A DNA stretch of 64,000 bases from Meloidogyne chitwoodi (GCA_015183035.1 JACZZP010000001.1:1302001-1366000), one strand, 5' to 3'. Positions 13,106 to 25,431 are shown, numbered from the stretch's first letter. Numbers and translations: made by a program. The notes: generated by a model from the sequence alone, not told the origin.

Positions 13106-15208
13106 ATGAATTCTAATAATATTTGGCGTACATTATTTTTTTTAATTCTAATCTTTACTGCAGAAATTATTGGTAGAAGAGGTGGTAGTGGTGGTGGATT
13201 TGGCAGAGGAGGTGGTAGTAGGTACATATTTTTGTATAATTTTTATAATAAATTTATTTTAAAAAATTTTTAAATGCCTAAAAAGGTACTTATCGGTTAT
13301 CCCTACACAATTTTGCGGACTTTTTTGCGGACAATTATAATTGTCTTTCCATCATCCCCTTTTCCCTCAATATGCCGTTGGCAACCAATCAATTATATTT
13401 GGTAATTGCAATTGTCACAAATGAAAGCTTGTATTGCTGAACCAGTTACCACTGCGAACACCTTATTGTTGACCACATCTCCTACATTCCCAAACTGGAC
13501 GTTGTTTGTGATAAAGCTTCATTTCATGTCCGTTACGACAAACTCTCGTTTTGTGTAGAAAACCACGATCTTGTCAGAATTCGATGGCATCTTTTTCAGT
13601 TGTTGGCAAATCCCAAATTTTCATTGTAAATTAAAATACTAAAAAATGAATATAAAATAATACAGATAATACTTCATTCTTAGTTTTCATATTTATTATA
13701 CACAAAAAATTGATTGATTAAGTGCCACAGGTAGGAAAAAGAGACACAAAATAAATTTGTCCGCAAAAGTTCGTAGGGATAACCGATAAGTACCCCTAAA
13801 AACTTAAGATATAATATTTTTAAGAGGCTCATCTTCAGCTCGTTCCAGTTCTGCAAAGAGTGGAGGGGGCTTGTTTAGTGGAGGAAGTAAATCAAATACT
13901 GGTACTGGCCATTATTCTTCTGGAAAATCTGGCGGCCATAGAACAGGTGGAAGTTATTATGGCGGGACAGGTGGAGGATTTGCTCAGTCAAGGTATAAAT
14001 TATTTAAAAATAAAATAAATTTTGTTTATTAGTTACCGCGAAAAAGGTTATGGTTCTCATTCACGTTCGGATACGTTTAAAAATATGATTGTTGGTGCTG
14101 CAGCTGGATATTTGACTTATCAAGCTGGGAGAGCAATTATTCGATCAATTTCTTCTCCAATGATGTAATTCTTAAATTATAATTATTAAAATTTATTTAT
14201 TTTTAAAAAAGGTGGAATAATCGCAATTACTATTGGGGACAACAATATTATCCAGGCGGAGTCAGTTCATCACACACAATGTGTAGAATGCCTATCGAAC
14301 CAGGCGACCATAAATTTGGAAATATTTACACACCAGAAGGTTCTCGACCAAAAGAAATTGTTTGGAGTTGTGCTTATAATGAGGTTTTTAAAAATTTTAA
14401 AAATTATTTTGAATAGTTCAAAAATCATAATAACGTCAAACTCTAAAATCTATTGTGTTGATTGTGGGATTTAACTTATTTTCCTATACATTTTTTACAA
14501 GTTTAGGAATGTTGTGGCTATGAATGCTGTCCTGGTGGATATGGGTACGGGAGTGGTCACTCGAATTCGAGGCCCGGAATTGGAATTGGGTATGCAACAA
14601 TTCTTTCTGCCACAGCATTATTGCTTCTTCACCTCCCTCAGTTTTAATGATTTTATCATGACAATTTTTTATTTATAGTACACTCATTTTTGCATTTACT
14701 TAGACTCCATTTGCCATAAATATTAAAATGAAAAAAATTATCTATTAAATCAAACTGTGTATTTAGTCTAGACGAAATAAACGGTACTAATTCGATTGCT
14801 TTAACATTTTAAAAATTTAATTGCAATCCTTGTGGCAGAATAAATGAAACTTTTCATTTTCTTCTAGCATAAAATAAAAAATTATTTTTTCAGAACAATT
14901 GTACTGCTTATTGTGTTATGTATTTGCTTTGCCTTAGTTGTCAAATATTGTCTAGATAAACGCAAAGATCAAATGGGAAATAGAAATTTGGAGGAAAACA
15001 GGGGAGAATATCAACGAGCAGATGGTATTTAAAAAATTAGATTATTAAAATTTTAAAATAAAACAGTTAACAAATTTATATTTAATATGGTTTTTTAGTT
15101 AATTACAAGGCAGATGCACAGCCACCTGAAGCTCCTCCTCCTTATCCGGCTTCAACTGGAGTAAATGGATATCCAATAGATATTGGTTTTCGCTATCCAC
15201 CTGCATGA
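13106..15208 (+). CDS. Gly-rich single-pass membrane protein with CX module
   Basis: Eight exons join in frame: 13106-13221, 13825-13992, 14033-14164, 14212-14383, 14507-14589, 14894-15024 and 15099-15208, with every junction phase checked (seven listed blocks; the count is seven if no exon was missed). Order of parts: signal peptide (FFLILIFTAEIIG), a Gly/Ser-rich region (~residues 22-95), a segment ending YWGQQYYPGG, a Cys-containing CX-type module (MCRMPIEPGDHKFGN, then ECCGYECCPGGYG), one membrane helix (TIVLLIVLCICFALVV) and a cytosolic tail with EAPPPYP, a PPxY motif that WW-domain proteins can bind. The CX module is a nematode-rich extracellular domain of unknown function. Intron 1 is enlarged by a 510-bp Merlin-type element. 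A likely trans-splice acceptor (ttttag) lies 13 bp before the ATG. Confidence 0.8.
13285..13794 (-). mobile_element. Merlin-type element 2 in intron 1 of the CX gene
   Basis: A 510-bp element starts ggtacttatcggttatccc and ends with the inverse (gggataaccgataagtacc). It is flanked by an exact 8-bp duplication, cctaaaaa, at 13277-13284 and 13795-13802. On the minus strand from about 13624 a broken reading frame begins MKIWDLPTTE and keeps a zinc ribbon (CRNGHEM, then WECRRCG) and the following VRSGNWF stretch typical of ISXO2/Merlin transposases, interrupted by at least three stop codons. The DDE domain is missing. It shares its N-terminal remnant and termini with the element at 27764-28309, so both belong to one family. 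Confidence 0.85.
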
Positions 15209-16067
15209 TCTTCTTTTTTTATTTACTTTATGCTGCCATATATAACAAAATCGTTACTTATCCTTCTGTTGCACACCTCCCCTTTTTTTGCATAGACATA
15301 TAAACTATACCCAAAATTATGAACTCCTATTTTTGTGTCCATAGTTGAATGTATTTGACCTTTCCCCATTCCTGGTATGTACTTATTATTGTTAGGGTTT
15401 TCCGCAAAAATTGCAAAAAAGATGCATTTTAAAAAATCATATCTCCGTTGAGAAAAAAACAAGAAGTTCAAAAGATGAAAAAAACAGGAATTTTTTATGG
15501 ACCACCTAAGTAGATAATGCGACTCTAGTTGAGGTGCAGCAAAAAGGATATACCACAAAATCTCTTTAGAATAATATATGCATTTATTAAATATAATTAA
15601 AATGTAATTTGAAAACCTTCAAAAGTGAAATCTTTTCACTCTTTCATTGTTTAAGCTTTATTTCTTAATGCTTTTTTTATTTGCTTTTTCTTGTCTTCTA
15701 AATGGATTATTTTCTTGTATTCTACAAATTTTTTCCTCAATTTATTATTATATAAAAAAGTTAATTTTCAAAAAACAATCAGTTAAAATATTAAAAATAA
15801 ATTGAAGGAAAAACTTTAAATATTCTTTGGCCATTAAACATATACTATTATTATAGTATTTTCATTTTATTCTAATCAATATACCTATAATATTTTAAAA
15901 ATAAAAATGTTGGAAATAAAATATTTTTCAGATTGAATAGTTTTGTTTTTTTTATTAAAAATCAGGTTTTTGAAACCTCTAATAATATTTTTAGAGTTTA
16001 GTAGAATAATAGTATAATTATTAAATTATAGGATTTATCATTTCACTTTTTACTTCAAATGTGAAGA
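15209..16067. other. intergenic spacer
   Basis: It contains the 3' end of the CX gene and the 5' region of the ACK kinase. The stretch 15290-15560 is less AT-rich and includes aaaaaatcatatctccgttgag, wording that looks like part of a dispersed repeat, but no ends or duplications were found. The 111-codon open frame on the minus strand there has no recognisable domain and is not called. A ttatag acceptor occurs at 16026-16031, upstream of the kinase ATG. Confidence 0.35.
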
Positions 16068-19000
16068 ATGGCTGAAATTCATGCTCAATCATCTCTATTA
16101 CCAACAAAATTTGTAGATAAATTAAAACAAAAATTATTTGGTGGAGAAGAAAAGGAAATGTTACAAAAAGTTCAGCAAATGAATCAAAATAGCAGAGAAG
16201 ATATTAATATTATTAGGTTTAAATTTTTTTAAATTAAGATAAACAATATATTTTTAATTGATATATGTTATTTAAAATATTAAGAAAAATATTATGATTT
16301 GAATAAATTTAATATTTTATCAAAAAATTCTTTTAATTTAATTATAGACATTTGAATTCTGGAAATTTTAACACTTCTAGTCATCAACAAATTTTAATTC
16401 CTATTGAAAAAATTTCCTTATGTAAAGAAATTGGAAGTGGTGAATTTGGGTCAGTTTATCAAGGTTTAAAGAATAAAATATTTTTATATTCAAATTTATT
16501 TAATTATTTTTCTAGCTATTTGGAACAAGGAAGAAGAATCTATGCCAGTCTATAAAAATAATTTTTAAAATATAATTAAGTTTTAAGGTTGCTGTAAAAA
16601 GAATCCAACCAGAAAAGCTTATTTCTCAACATTCTTCATTCCTTCAAGAGGCAGCAATTATGACAAAAATGCAGCACGAAGCAATAAAATTTAAAAACAA
16701 AAATTTATTTATTTTTAATAATTTAGAATGTTATTAGTATGTTTGGTGTTGTATTAGATATAAAAGCAGTAATGCTTGTCTCAGAATTAGCAACATGTGG
16801 TTCTATGTTAGAATGTCTTAAATCAAAATCATGGCATTCATCTCTTTCTGTAGACGTTCTTTGCAATTTTGCTTCACAAATTTCTAATGGAATGAAATAT
16901 TTGAGTTCACAACGTTTAATTCACAGAGATTTGGCTGCTAGAAATGTTCTTGTTCATTCACCATCAAAAGTAAAAATTTAAATAAAAATTGAAAATATAG
17001 TTGATTTTATTTAAAATATATTTAAAACATTAAAATTAAATTTGATTTAAGGTTAAAATTTCTGACTTTGGTCTTAGTCATTCTCTGGGTTATGGTGAAG
17101 AATATTATCGTTCTGAATTTAATCCTTCAATGAAGTTACCTATTGCTTGGTGTGCGCCTGAATGTATTAATTTTCTTCGTTTTACCTCAGCTTCAGATGT
17201 TTGGGCTTATGGAGTTTTTCTCTGGGAAATGTTTACTTATGGAAATACTCCATGGGATGGAATGTCTGGTTCACAGGTTATTAACTATTAAAATAATATT
17301 TTACTTTAAAGATTCTTTACAAAATTGATACACAACGTTCAAAACTTGAAAGACCAGAAGCATGCCCATTTGGGATTTATAATTTAATGCTTGACTGTTG
17401 GGAATGGGATGCAGAAAAGAGGCCAACATTTGAAAATATTTGTAATCAATTACCTACATTAATGCCTCCATTATTGGTTTCTATTAAAGATTATAATTAT
17501 CATTTAATAAAAAAGAACAACAAAAATCAAAATAATTTACAATATTTAAATTATATAAAAGGAGAAACAATTATTTTATTAGATAAAAGGTTAAAAATAT
17601 ATTTAATTTAAAAAAATTAAAATTAATTTTAGCACTGCTAATCATGGCCTATGGCTTGGCTCTACAAAATCAGGAAAAATTGGCCTTTTTCTCCCAGAAA
17701 ATACTATTGCATTTTTGGGCGCTCAGAATCCTAGTAGTAATTATTGTTCAGAAATTATTACATTTATTGAACCTGAAAAGAAAATTATAAATTCTTTAAT
17801 TAAAACGGAAGAAAATAAAAAAGAAAAAAATAATAAAAAAGTTAAGAAAAATAAAAAGAATGATAATAATGAATGTTTTAAAATGATGATTAGTGAACCA
17901 AAAGGAGATTTAAGGCATACTTGCCATGTTGGAGCAGATGGAAGAAATTTTGGACTTTTAAATGTGAGAAAATATTTATTTTTTTAATAATAATTTTTGG
18001 ATTTATTTTAATAATAAAAAATAAATAATTTAATTTTAGATAAATAAAAATGATTTATCAATATCTTCTTTAACGTTTTCTCCTCCGAATGTTGCCAGTT
18101 TTCGTTCAATTTCTCCAATTAGTACTTCAAGTACATTTTCTTTAGCACCTCCAAGGCCTCCAAAAAATTCAATAATTATTAATTCAGAAATGTCTAAAAG
18201 CAATATTTTAAGTAATTCTTCTTCTGAAGAAATACAACAACAACAACCACCACCATTATTACCACCAAAACCACCTCGTTTTAGAGGAAATAATAATAAA
18301 GATAAGGAAATATTTGAAGAATATTCAATGCCTAAAATTGTTAATAATAATTGTTGTCCTAAATTTGATTTAAATTATAAAGATAATTTATTATTTTCTT
18401 CGTCTTTTCCTTTAAATGAAAATGATGAACAACAAAAAAAAGAATATTTAATTATTTCAAATAATTCAACAAAAGAAGAGAAATATGAAAGTAATGACTT
18501 TTTACGTCCACCAAGTATTTGCATTGAACAAATTAATAATAATAATTTTAAAAAAGAAGAAATTAAAATTATTAATGGTCATAATAATAATAATATGAAA
18601 TTAAAAGATGACAAAAATTATTTTAATTCATTTGAAACAAAATCTTTATTGAATGAAAATGAACAAAATAATAAGTAAAATATATAATATTTTTAATTAA
18701 AAATAATTTAAGATCGTTATTATATAATTCTTTTAAAAATAATAATGAAGAAGAAGATTGTCATTTTTTATTACAATCTTCTTTTATTAAAACAATGGAA
18801 CCATCTGAATTTCAAAAAAGGGAAATGAGTGAACGTAGAAATACTTTTAAACAATTAAAACAAATCGAATTAGAAGAATCAACAGTTTTAAGAAAAATTG
18901 AAAAAATGGAAAATAAAAATAAATATTCCTTTGGAGATTTGGAAAAGTCTAAAAAAGAGCCAATTTCTAATTTTTCTGTTGAAGCTGAACAAGCATATAA

Positions 19001-19508
19001 GGCAATTTTTTAAATAATAAATATTAATATTTTTTTAGTTAATCGTTGAATGTGGTAATTATCTAAAAAAAGGTCATTCTCAATCTGAAAAAGTAGTTAT
19101 TGATGTAGATAAAATTAATGGTAAAAAATATTTAATTTAAAAAAATATAATATTTAATTAATTTTAGAACCATTGACAATTTTGAATCCACTAAAGTCAT
19201 TACATGAAGAGGTCTTTAAACCTAAATATCTTTTATCTGAACAAAAATCATTTGAATATATAAATTCTAATAATTTAGAAAATGTAAAAAATGAAAGGTT
19301 AATTTATTTAAAAAAAATATTTAAGTAATTTATTAATTTAAATAGTGATAATAATTTATTAAATAAATCATCATCCTCTATCTCTCGTCATATTCTTTCT
19401 AAACTTGTTTTACCTCCTCCACCAGTTCCACCAAAACCAACAAAGTTTGTTAAAATTAAATTTAAATTATTTTTAATATTTTTTAGAAATAATACTACTA
19501 CAAATTAA
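16068..19508 (+). CDS. ACK/TNK2-family non-receptor tyrosine kinase
   Basis: The domain order is that of activated Cdc42-associated kinases: an N-terminal helical segment (residues ~1-50), tyrosine kinase domain, SH3, CRIB and a long low-complexity proline-containing tail. Kinase landmarks are [32 protein letters not shown] and the APE-equivalent CAPE. The SH3 is around [11 protein letters not shown]...GLWLG. The CRIB is [15 protein letters not shown], which should bind GTP-loaded Cdc42. PPRPPK and [10 protein letters not shown] motifs follow, and the end is [11 protein letters not shown]. About 15 exons join in phase from ATG 16068 to TAA 19508. Two introns start with GC (16681-16726 and 19002-19038). 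In C. elegans the related kinases are SID-3 (needed for efficient import of silencing RNA) and ARK-1; CRIB presence favours a SID-3/TNK2-like role, but orthology was not tested. Confidence 0.92.
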
Positions 19509-19662
19509 TTAAAATTTATTTATTTGATTTTTTTAAATTTAAATATTTATATTTTTTTCATTTAAAACTTTACATTTTACATTTTAAAATTTCTAATATT
19601 CTTATAATTTATTTTTCTTTCCAACTTAATTTTTTTAAATTATTTTCTATTTTTTGTATTAT

Positions 19663-20380
19663 TTATTTATTTTTTAATAATATAAAATAAAAAATTAAAA
19701 GATTTTTAAATGAATTTTGTTCAATTTCAAATTGTTGAATATTTTTAAAATTTGTTGTATTATAAATTGAATTTATTGCTGATAACAACTTTGAAAACTT
19801 AAGAAAAATAAAATTAATATTTTATTAAAAATTTAAAAATAATAATAATAAAATTATTATTTACCTTATTATTTTCATCAAAATAATTGTTTTTTAATAT
19901 TTTATTTGAATTAACATTTCTTGGACCTCTTTCTTTTTGTACTACTAAAATTGACTAAAAAATTAGATTTTTATTTTAAAATTATTTTAACAATCTTTTT
20001 TCATTCCCGTTACTAGGCATTTATTCATTCGACATGCCTGGCACCAATTTCGGCGTCCCTTGTCCAAAAAACAATTATTTTTTCCAGCTTAAAATTTAAA
20101 TAAATATTATTTTTTAAATTTAATTAAATTATTTATTAACTTACAAATACATTTATATTTAGAATTTCTTCGAATACTGAGTAAATTATATTTAAAATAA
20201 ATTATTTAAATTATAAAAACCTTCTTTTAAAAAAACAACTACATCCATCACATACCCAACTACCATAATGTTTTCCAAATGTTTTATCACCACAAACTTG
20301 ACATGGAAATATTGTTGGAATTGAACGACCTTTTTTTATATTTATTTATTTTTTTAAATTTAAGAAAAAAACAAACCCAT
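19663..20380 (-). CDS. nuclear hormone receptor DNA-binding domain protein lacking a ligand-binding domain
   Basis: Five exons join in frame. The first is only ATGG (20377-20380), giving [11 protein letters not shown]. The two C4 zinc fingers are complete: [24 protein letters not shown], then [10 protein letters not shown] and [14 protein letters not shown], ending [12 protein letters not shown]. The next residues, [10 protein letters not shown], match the usual extension of the NR2E group (tailless, PNR/FAX-1). Beyond it are only about 55 residues, partly hydrophobic at the end ([11 protein letters not shown]), and a TAA. A normal receptor has a ~200-residue ligand-binding domain here. The gene is squeezed between the ACK 3' end (155 bp away) and the NEK kinase. 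The P-box ([10 protein letters not shown]) is unusual in having Ser-Cys where Ser-Gly is common. A missed 5' exon instead of ATGG is possible. Confidence 0.78.
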
Positions 20381-21156
20381 AAAAATAATAGAAAAATTTT
20401 AAATTAATTCTTTTATTTATATTATAACTTTATTTATTTTATATCCAATTATTTTTATTACCAAAATCTAAAATATTTTTAAAATAAATAATTTATTTAT
20501 CTTTTTCTTTTTTTTAGTTATTTATTTTTTGAAATTTGAGAATATTATTATTTATTTATTTTATTATTTAACCTTAAAAATATATTTTATTTTTAATTTA
20601 TTAATTATTTAATTTTCTTATAAAATATAATAGGTAATAACTTTTTTAATTTATTTTTTTAGTGTTCGTTCGTTGTCATGACATTGTTATAATAATTGTA
20701 ATATAATAAATAATTATTTTAAAAAAGTATGCTTTTATTTATAACTTGTTGGTTTCATTTTTATTTTGTTTTTCTTTAATTTTTTAAAAATAATTTATAT
20801 ACCTATAATATTAAATATATTTTTGTTTAAAATATATTATACCTAATTATATTTAGGTCATTTATTTATTAAATCTTTTATATATATCACACTTAAATAT
20901 TAATAATATTCCATTTCATCGAAAATTATTGATTATTTTTAACTGATCATTAATAAATTTTTTCAAACATTTTTTTAAATTTTTTAGCGAAAAGAGTAAA
21001 TATTAAATATAATTATATATTTTATAATATAATGTCAATAATAATTAAATTTTTATAATATTTTACAATATTTTTTTGTAAAATTAATATTTTTTAATTC
21101 TTCTAATATTTTATAGATATATTATTATTATTATTTAATTAATTAAAATATTTATT
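20381..21156. other. divergent intergenic region, NHR (-) and NEK (+)
   Basis: Extremely AT-rich; it must hold the upstream regions of both genes. I see no gene, inverted-repeat element or distinctive motif beyond the short GC-richer patch gtgttcgttcgttgtcatgac around 20662-20682. Confidence 0.35.
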
Positions 21157-22681
21157 ATGAGTTCATCAACATCTTCTCCAAATAATTCTGTAGCACCTAC
21201 TTCATCTTCTTCACTTATTGGTTCTAATAATAATAATAATAATAATTTAATAAGTTCATTTTATAATAATAAATCATTAATTAATATTGAACAACAACAA
21301 ATACAACAATTATCTTCTTTAGATCCAAATCGTTATAATAATTTAGATTATTTTGAATTATCTGGAAAATTAGGTAAAGGACAGTTTTCTGAAGTTTTAA
21401 AAGCAAGAAATCGAATTACTGGTAAAATGGTTGCAATAAAGAAAATTGAGGTTATTTTAAAAATAATTTAAATATATTTTATTTTTATAGCTTGATTTAA
21501 TGAAAAATAAAAAAGCTAGAGAAGATTGCCGAAAAGAAATTGATTTACTTAAACAATTACAACATGAAAATATTATTAGATATTATTGTTCATTTATTGG
21601 TTATATTTATTTAATAATTAAATTAATTAAATTTATTTTTTTAAGTTGCTGATCAATCAAAAGAATATTTAATGATTGTTTTAGAATTAGCTGAAGCTGG
21701 AGATCTTAGCCGTCTTTTACGTGTAAATATATATTTTTTAAATAATTTAATTAAAATATTTATTTTTTTTTAGATTTTTAAAAAAAATTTTCGTTTACTC
21801 CCAGAACGTAGTATATGGAAGGTATTTTATTTATTTATTATTAAGAAATTGTTTGTTTCTTTTCAAAGTATTTTGTACAAATAACAAGAGCAATTGCTTA
21901 TATGCATAGTCGTTCAATAATGCATAGAGATATAAAACCAGCAAATGTTTTTATTAGTTCTGGTGGAATTGTAAAACTTGGTGATTTAGGTCTTGGACGT
22001 TTTTTATCAATGGAAACAATGAATTTAAGTACATTTAAAAAAGGAATGGTTTTTTCTATTGTTGGAACACCTTATTATATGTAATTATAAAATATTTAAA
22101 TAATTTTTAATAAATATTTAAAGGTCTCCAGAAAGAATGAATGAAAATGGATATAGTTTTAAATCAGATATTTGGTCACTTGGTTGTGTTTTATATGAAG
22201 TTATTCTTTTCTTTTAAATTAAAATAATAATAATTATTATTATTAAAGATGGCTGCTCTACAATCACCATTTTTTGGAGAAAAACAAAATTTATTAGCAT
22301 TAGTTCGTAAAATAAGTAAATGTGAATATCCTCCAATACCTTCAAATATTTATTCACAACAACTTAGATTAACTGTATCAAATTGTATTTGTGCAAATCC
22401 AGCACGTAGATTTGATGCAAGAGATGTTCTTACTGTTTCTGGTTATTTAAAATAAATATTTTAATTTTTTAAAATATTTTAAAGAACACATGCATGGACA
22501 TTTTAATTCAATTATTAAATCATCACAACAAAAAATACATTCAGCCCCCCAATTAATAACAACAACAACATCAACTATTCGACAATCTCAACCTGTTAGA
22601 CGACTTCAAATTTCAAATAATCGAAATTCTAATATTATAACAACATTACCACAAATTGGAAAACAAAATACTCAACTTTGA
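21157..22681 (+). CDS. nekl-3: NEK6/NEK7-type serine/threonine kinase
   Basis: Eight exons (21157-21450, 21491-21599, 21646-21722, 21774-21821, 21869-22080, 22124-22199, 22249-22441, 22485-22681) join in frame. After a ~65-residue Ser/Asn/Gln-rich leader comes a complete kinase domain: [42 protein letters not shown] (DLG instead of DFG, as in NEK6/7), VGTPYYMSPER and [20 protein letters not shown]. The catalytic domain runs nearly to the end with only a short basic Ser/Thr/Gln tail and no coiled coil, again like NEK6/7 and unlike longer NEKs. In C. elegans this type (NEKL-3) works with MLT ankyrin proteins in epidermal endocytosis and moulting. The symbol is by family resemblance; the leader is longer than in vertebrate NEK6/7. 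Confidence 0.88.
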
Positions 22682-22924
22682 GATTTATAAAATAAAATTA
22701 TTTAATAAATTAATATTTTTAATCATAAATCTTTATTTTTATAAAAATTAAAAAATATCAAAGAAATTATTTAATAAAGTCAATCCAACAATTTTTATAA
22801 TCCTTTTAAGTAAATTAATTACTATAATATAATAATGGCACTTACAATTTAAAAAATATATAAAATTAAATATTTATTTGTCTTATAAAAATCCTTCACC
22901 AATTTATTTAATTAATATAATTCT

Positions 22925-25149
22925 TTAACCAAATATTTGAGTAATTTTAATTAAATCACGTTGATTAATTGCCTCAAATATATTATTGTCTAATTGAATA
23001 TCTTCAATACGAATTAATGCAGAACGAAGTCTAGACCAAATATTTGATTGTTCTGGTAAATGTTGAATTTGAAGAGCAGCCAAAAAATGACTAGCTGCTT
23101 CTCTAAAAATATATTAAAATAATTTTTATTTAATTTTAAAAAAATATAATATTATTTACCTATAACTTTGTAAATTCATACAAGTTATTCCAAGATTATA
23201 ACGAACACGAACACAAGACGGAAAAATTTGTAAAGCTCTTTTATATGCATTTATAGCTTCAGCTGAACGGTCTGCATTTGCTAATGTTGCCCCCAAACGA
23301 TTCCAAAGAATTGGGTCCTTTTAAAAAGAAAATTAAAAAAAAATTAATATAAAAATTTACCTCAGATTTAAAATTCAAAGCAATACGAAGACATTCTATA
23401 GCTTTATCATAATCTTTGCTTAAATTGTAGAGTATACTCCTATTTTATAAATAAAAATTAATAAAATAAATAAATAAATAAATACAATGCATTTTGTAAT
23501 TCAACTAATTCAAGTCCTGGCTTAGCAAATGTAATAGCTTCAAGAAATGCAGTTTCAACCTTAAAATGTTAAGTATATACAATTTACTCATATTATGACA
23601 TAGGGGTGTGTTTATATTTAAAAAGAGTATTATTTGTTAATTATATTTTGTAAATTAAAAATATTTAAAAAATAATTAATTAATATTGTGGTTATCCCCT
23701 TTTGTTTAAATTTAATCGTTAACTTTAATTTAAAGTATAATATTCTCAACAAATCCAATCCCCCTATAAAAATTTCAAAATAATAATTAACAAATTTTTA
23801 AAAATATTCAATTAAAATAATAATACTTTAAAAAACTCGTCTTTGTCTAATTTTTTATATTGAAATGCAAAAGAAGTATTTTCATCATTATCTTTTGGCA
23901 TTTCTTCTTCTGAATAATTTAAATAAATACAAATAAATTTATTTAATTCATGTAAAGCCAAACAATCAAAAGATTCATTAGCTAAAGAAACAGCTAAAGC
24001 TAAAGTAGCCTTTCTATGACGAGAATTTAATTTTATTGCATTACGTAAAGCAGAAATTGCTTTTGGATCTAAAAATTTTTTAAATTCATTTTTTATTTAA
24101 AAATAAATAATAACCTTGTTCATTTTCTGCCAAAGTAATACCCAAAGAATACCTAAAAATAAATATAAAAATAATATATTTTTAATTATTTAAATAACCA
24201 AATTTCAGGATTTTTAGAATTTTTTTGAATTTCTGCTTCATAATATAAAATTGAATCAGTAAGTCGTCCACAAGAAAGATTTTCTTGAGCTTTTTCAATA
24301 CAATTTTCTTCATTCAAAAAAGGATTACCCTAACAAAAGTATTTAAAAAATATATAAATAATATATAAAAACTTTAATAAATTCATATTTTTCTTGTTCT
24401 TCTTTTGAATTATAATTTTCCCAAGCAGATTCATAATCGAAAAATTTAGTTTTTTCATCTTGTTTTCCAAAATTTATAAAATCATTTAAAAATTCATCTT
24501 CCCAATCAGAGGCCAAACAATCAAAAGATTTATTTTTTTCAGTTAAATCATAATTTTTAAGAAAATCTTTTGCCCAAACTGAAGAACTTTCACTGAAAAA
24601 ATTTTATTGAAAAAAATAAAAGATTATTTTAAAAAATACTTATATTTTTCCAGTTTATCTTCCATTTTTATTTTTTTTTGTTCCAAAGCAAATTCATTTA
24701 ACCATTTTTCATTTAAATCAGTTCCATGAATATTAAATTGAGAAGTCCAATCATTGGCCAAAGAAATAGATTTACTAAAAATAAATTTAAAATAGAAAAT
24801 ATAATTTTAACCTAATGTTTAAAGAATTTGTCCAAAAATTTTGCAAATTATTTTCAGGTAATTGAGTCAAAAGTAAATGCATATCAAAAGTAGATGGAGG
24901 TATTGTTTGATTTGAAATATTAGCCAAATATTCTTGTATATACTAATTATTATTAAATATTAAATTAAATATTTAAATTATACTAACCAAATCACTAGTT
25001 TTTTCTTCAAAAGGTTTTACAAATTTTTGAATTGAATTTTCAACTCCAGATGAAATAATTGCTTGAGTATCTCCATAATTATTGGATAAAGTTATTAAAT
25101 TGTTTTGTTCTCCTTTCTTTTCTGATATGTCAAATAATTGTTTTAACAT
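22925..25149 (-). CDS. prx-5: PEX5, peroxisomal PTS1 import receptor
   Basis: The protein carries SKL-type cargo to the peroxisome docking complex. The N-terminal half is acidic and disordered with at least four WxxxF motifs (WTSQF, WLNEF, WAKDF, WEDEF), the binding sites for PEX14/PEX13. The C-terminal half is TPR: landmarks are GNPFLNEEN at its start, ILYYEAEIQKNSKNPEIWYS, LGITLAENEQDPKAISAL, ALAVSLANESFDCLALHEL, DPILWNRLGATLANADRSAE and YNLGITCMNLQSYREAASHF. The product is about 500 residues in roughly a dozen exons from ATG 25149 to TAA 22925. I did not see an obvious Cys near the N-terminus (first residues MLKQLFDISEKK); most PEX5 have a conserved Cys there for mono-ubiquitination, so either it is absent or a first exon is missed. 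Confidence 0.92.
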
Positions 25150-25431
25150 TATTATTTTAAATATTTATTTTCTATAAATTATTATTTTTTTAAATAAATA
25201 AATTCTAAAAGATATGTATATAGTAAATATATTTTAAAAAATATAAAATAAATATTTTTACTAATTATTTAAAATTTAATATAAGTTTTTTTTAAAAAGG
25301 AAATATTGATTTATATAAATAATCGTTTGTAATTAATAATGAGAAGAAAATTATTATGAGGTGACCAAGCAAACAACAAAATAATATTTTTTGATAAGAT
25401 AAAATAAATTAAAATAATTTAATTTAATAAA

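Noticed and set aside
15223..15558. 111-codon minus-strand frame after the CX gene
   Set aside because: No domain, biased composition, and it overlaps what looks like a worn repeat.
23580..23830. Possible inserted element in a PEX5 intron (ataggggtg ... ccccctat)
   Set aside because: The supposed ends match over too few bases and no duplication was found.
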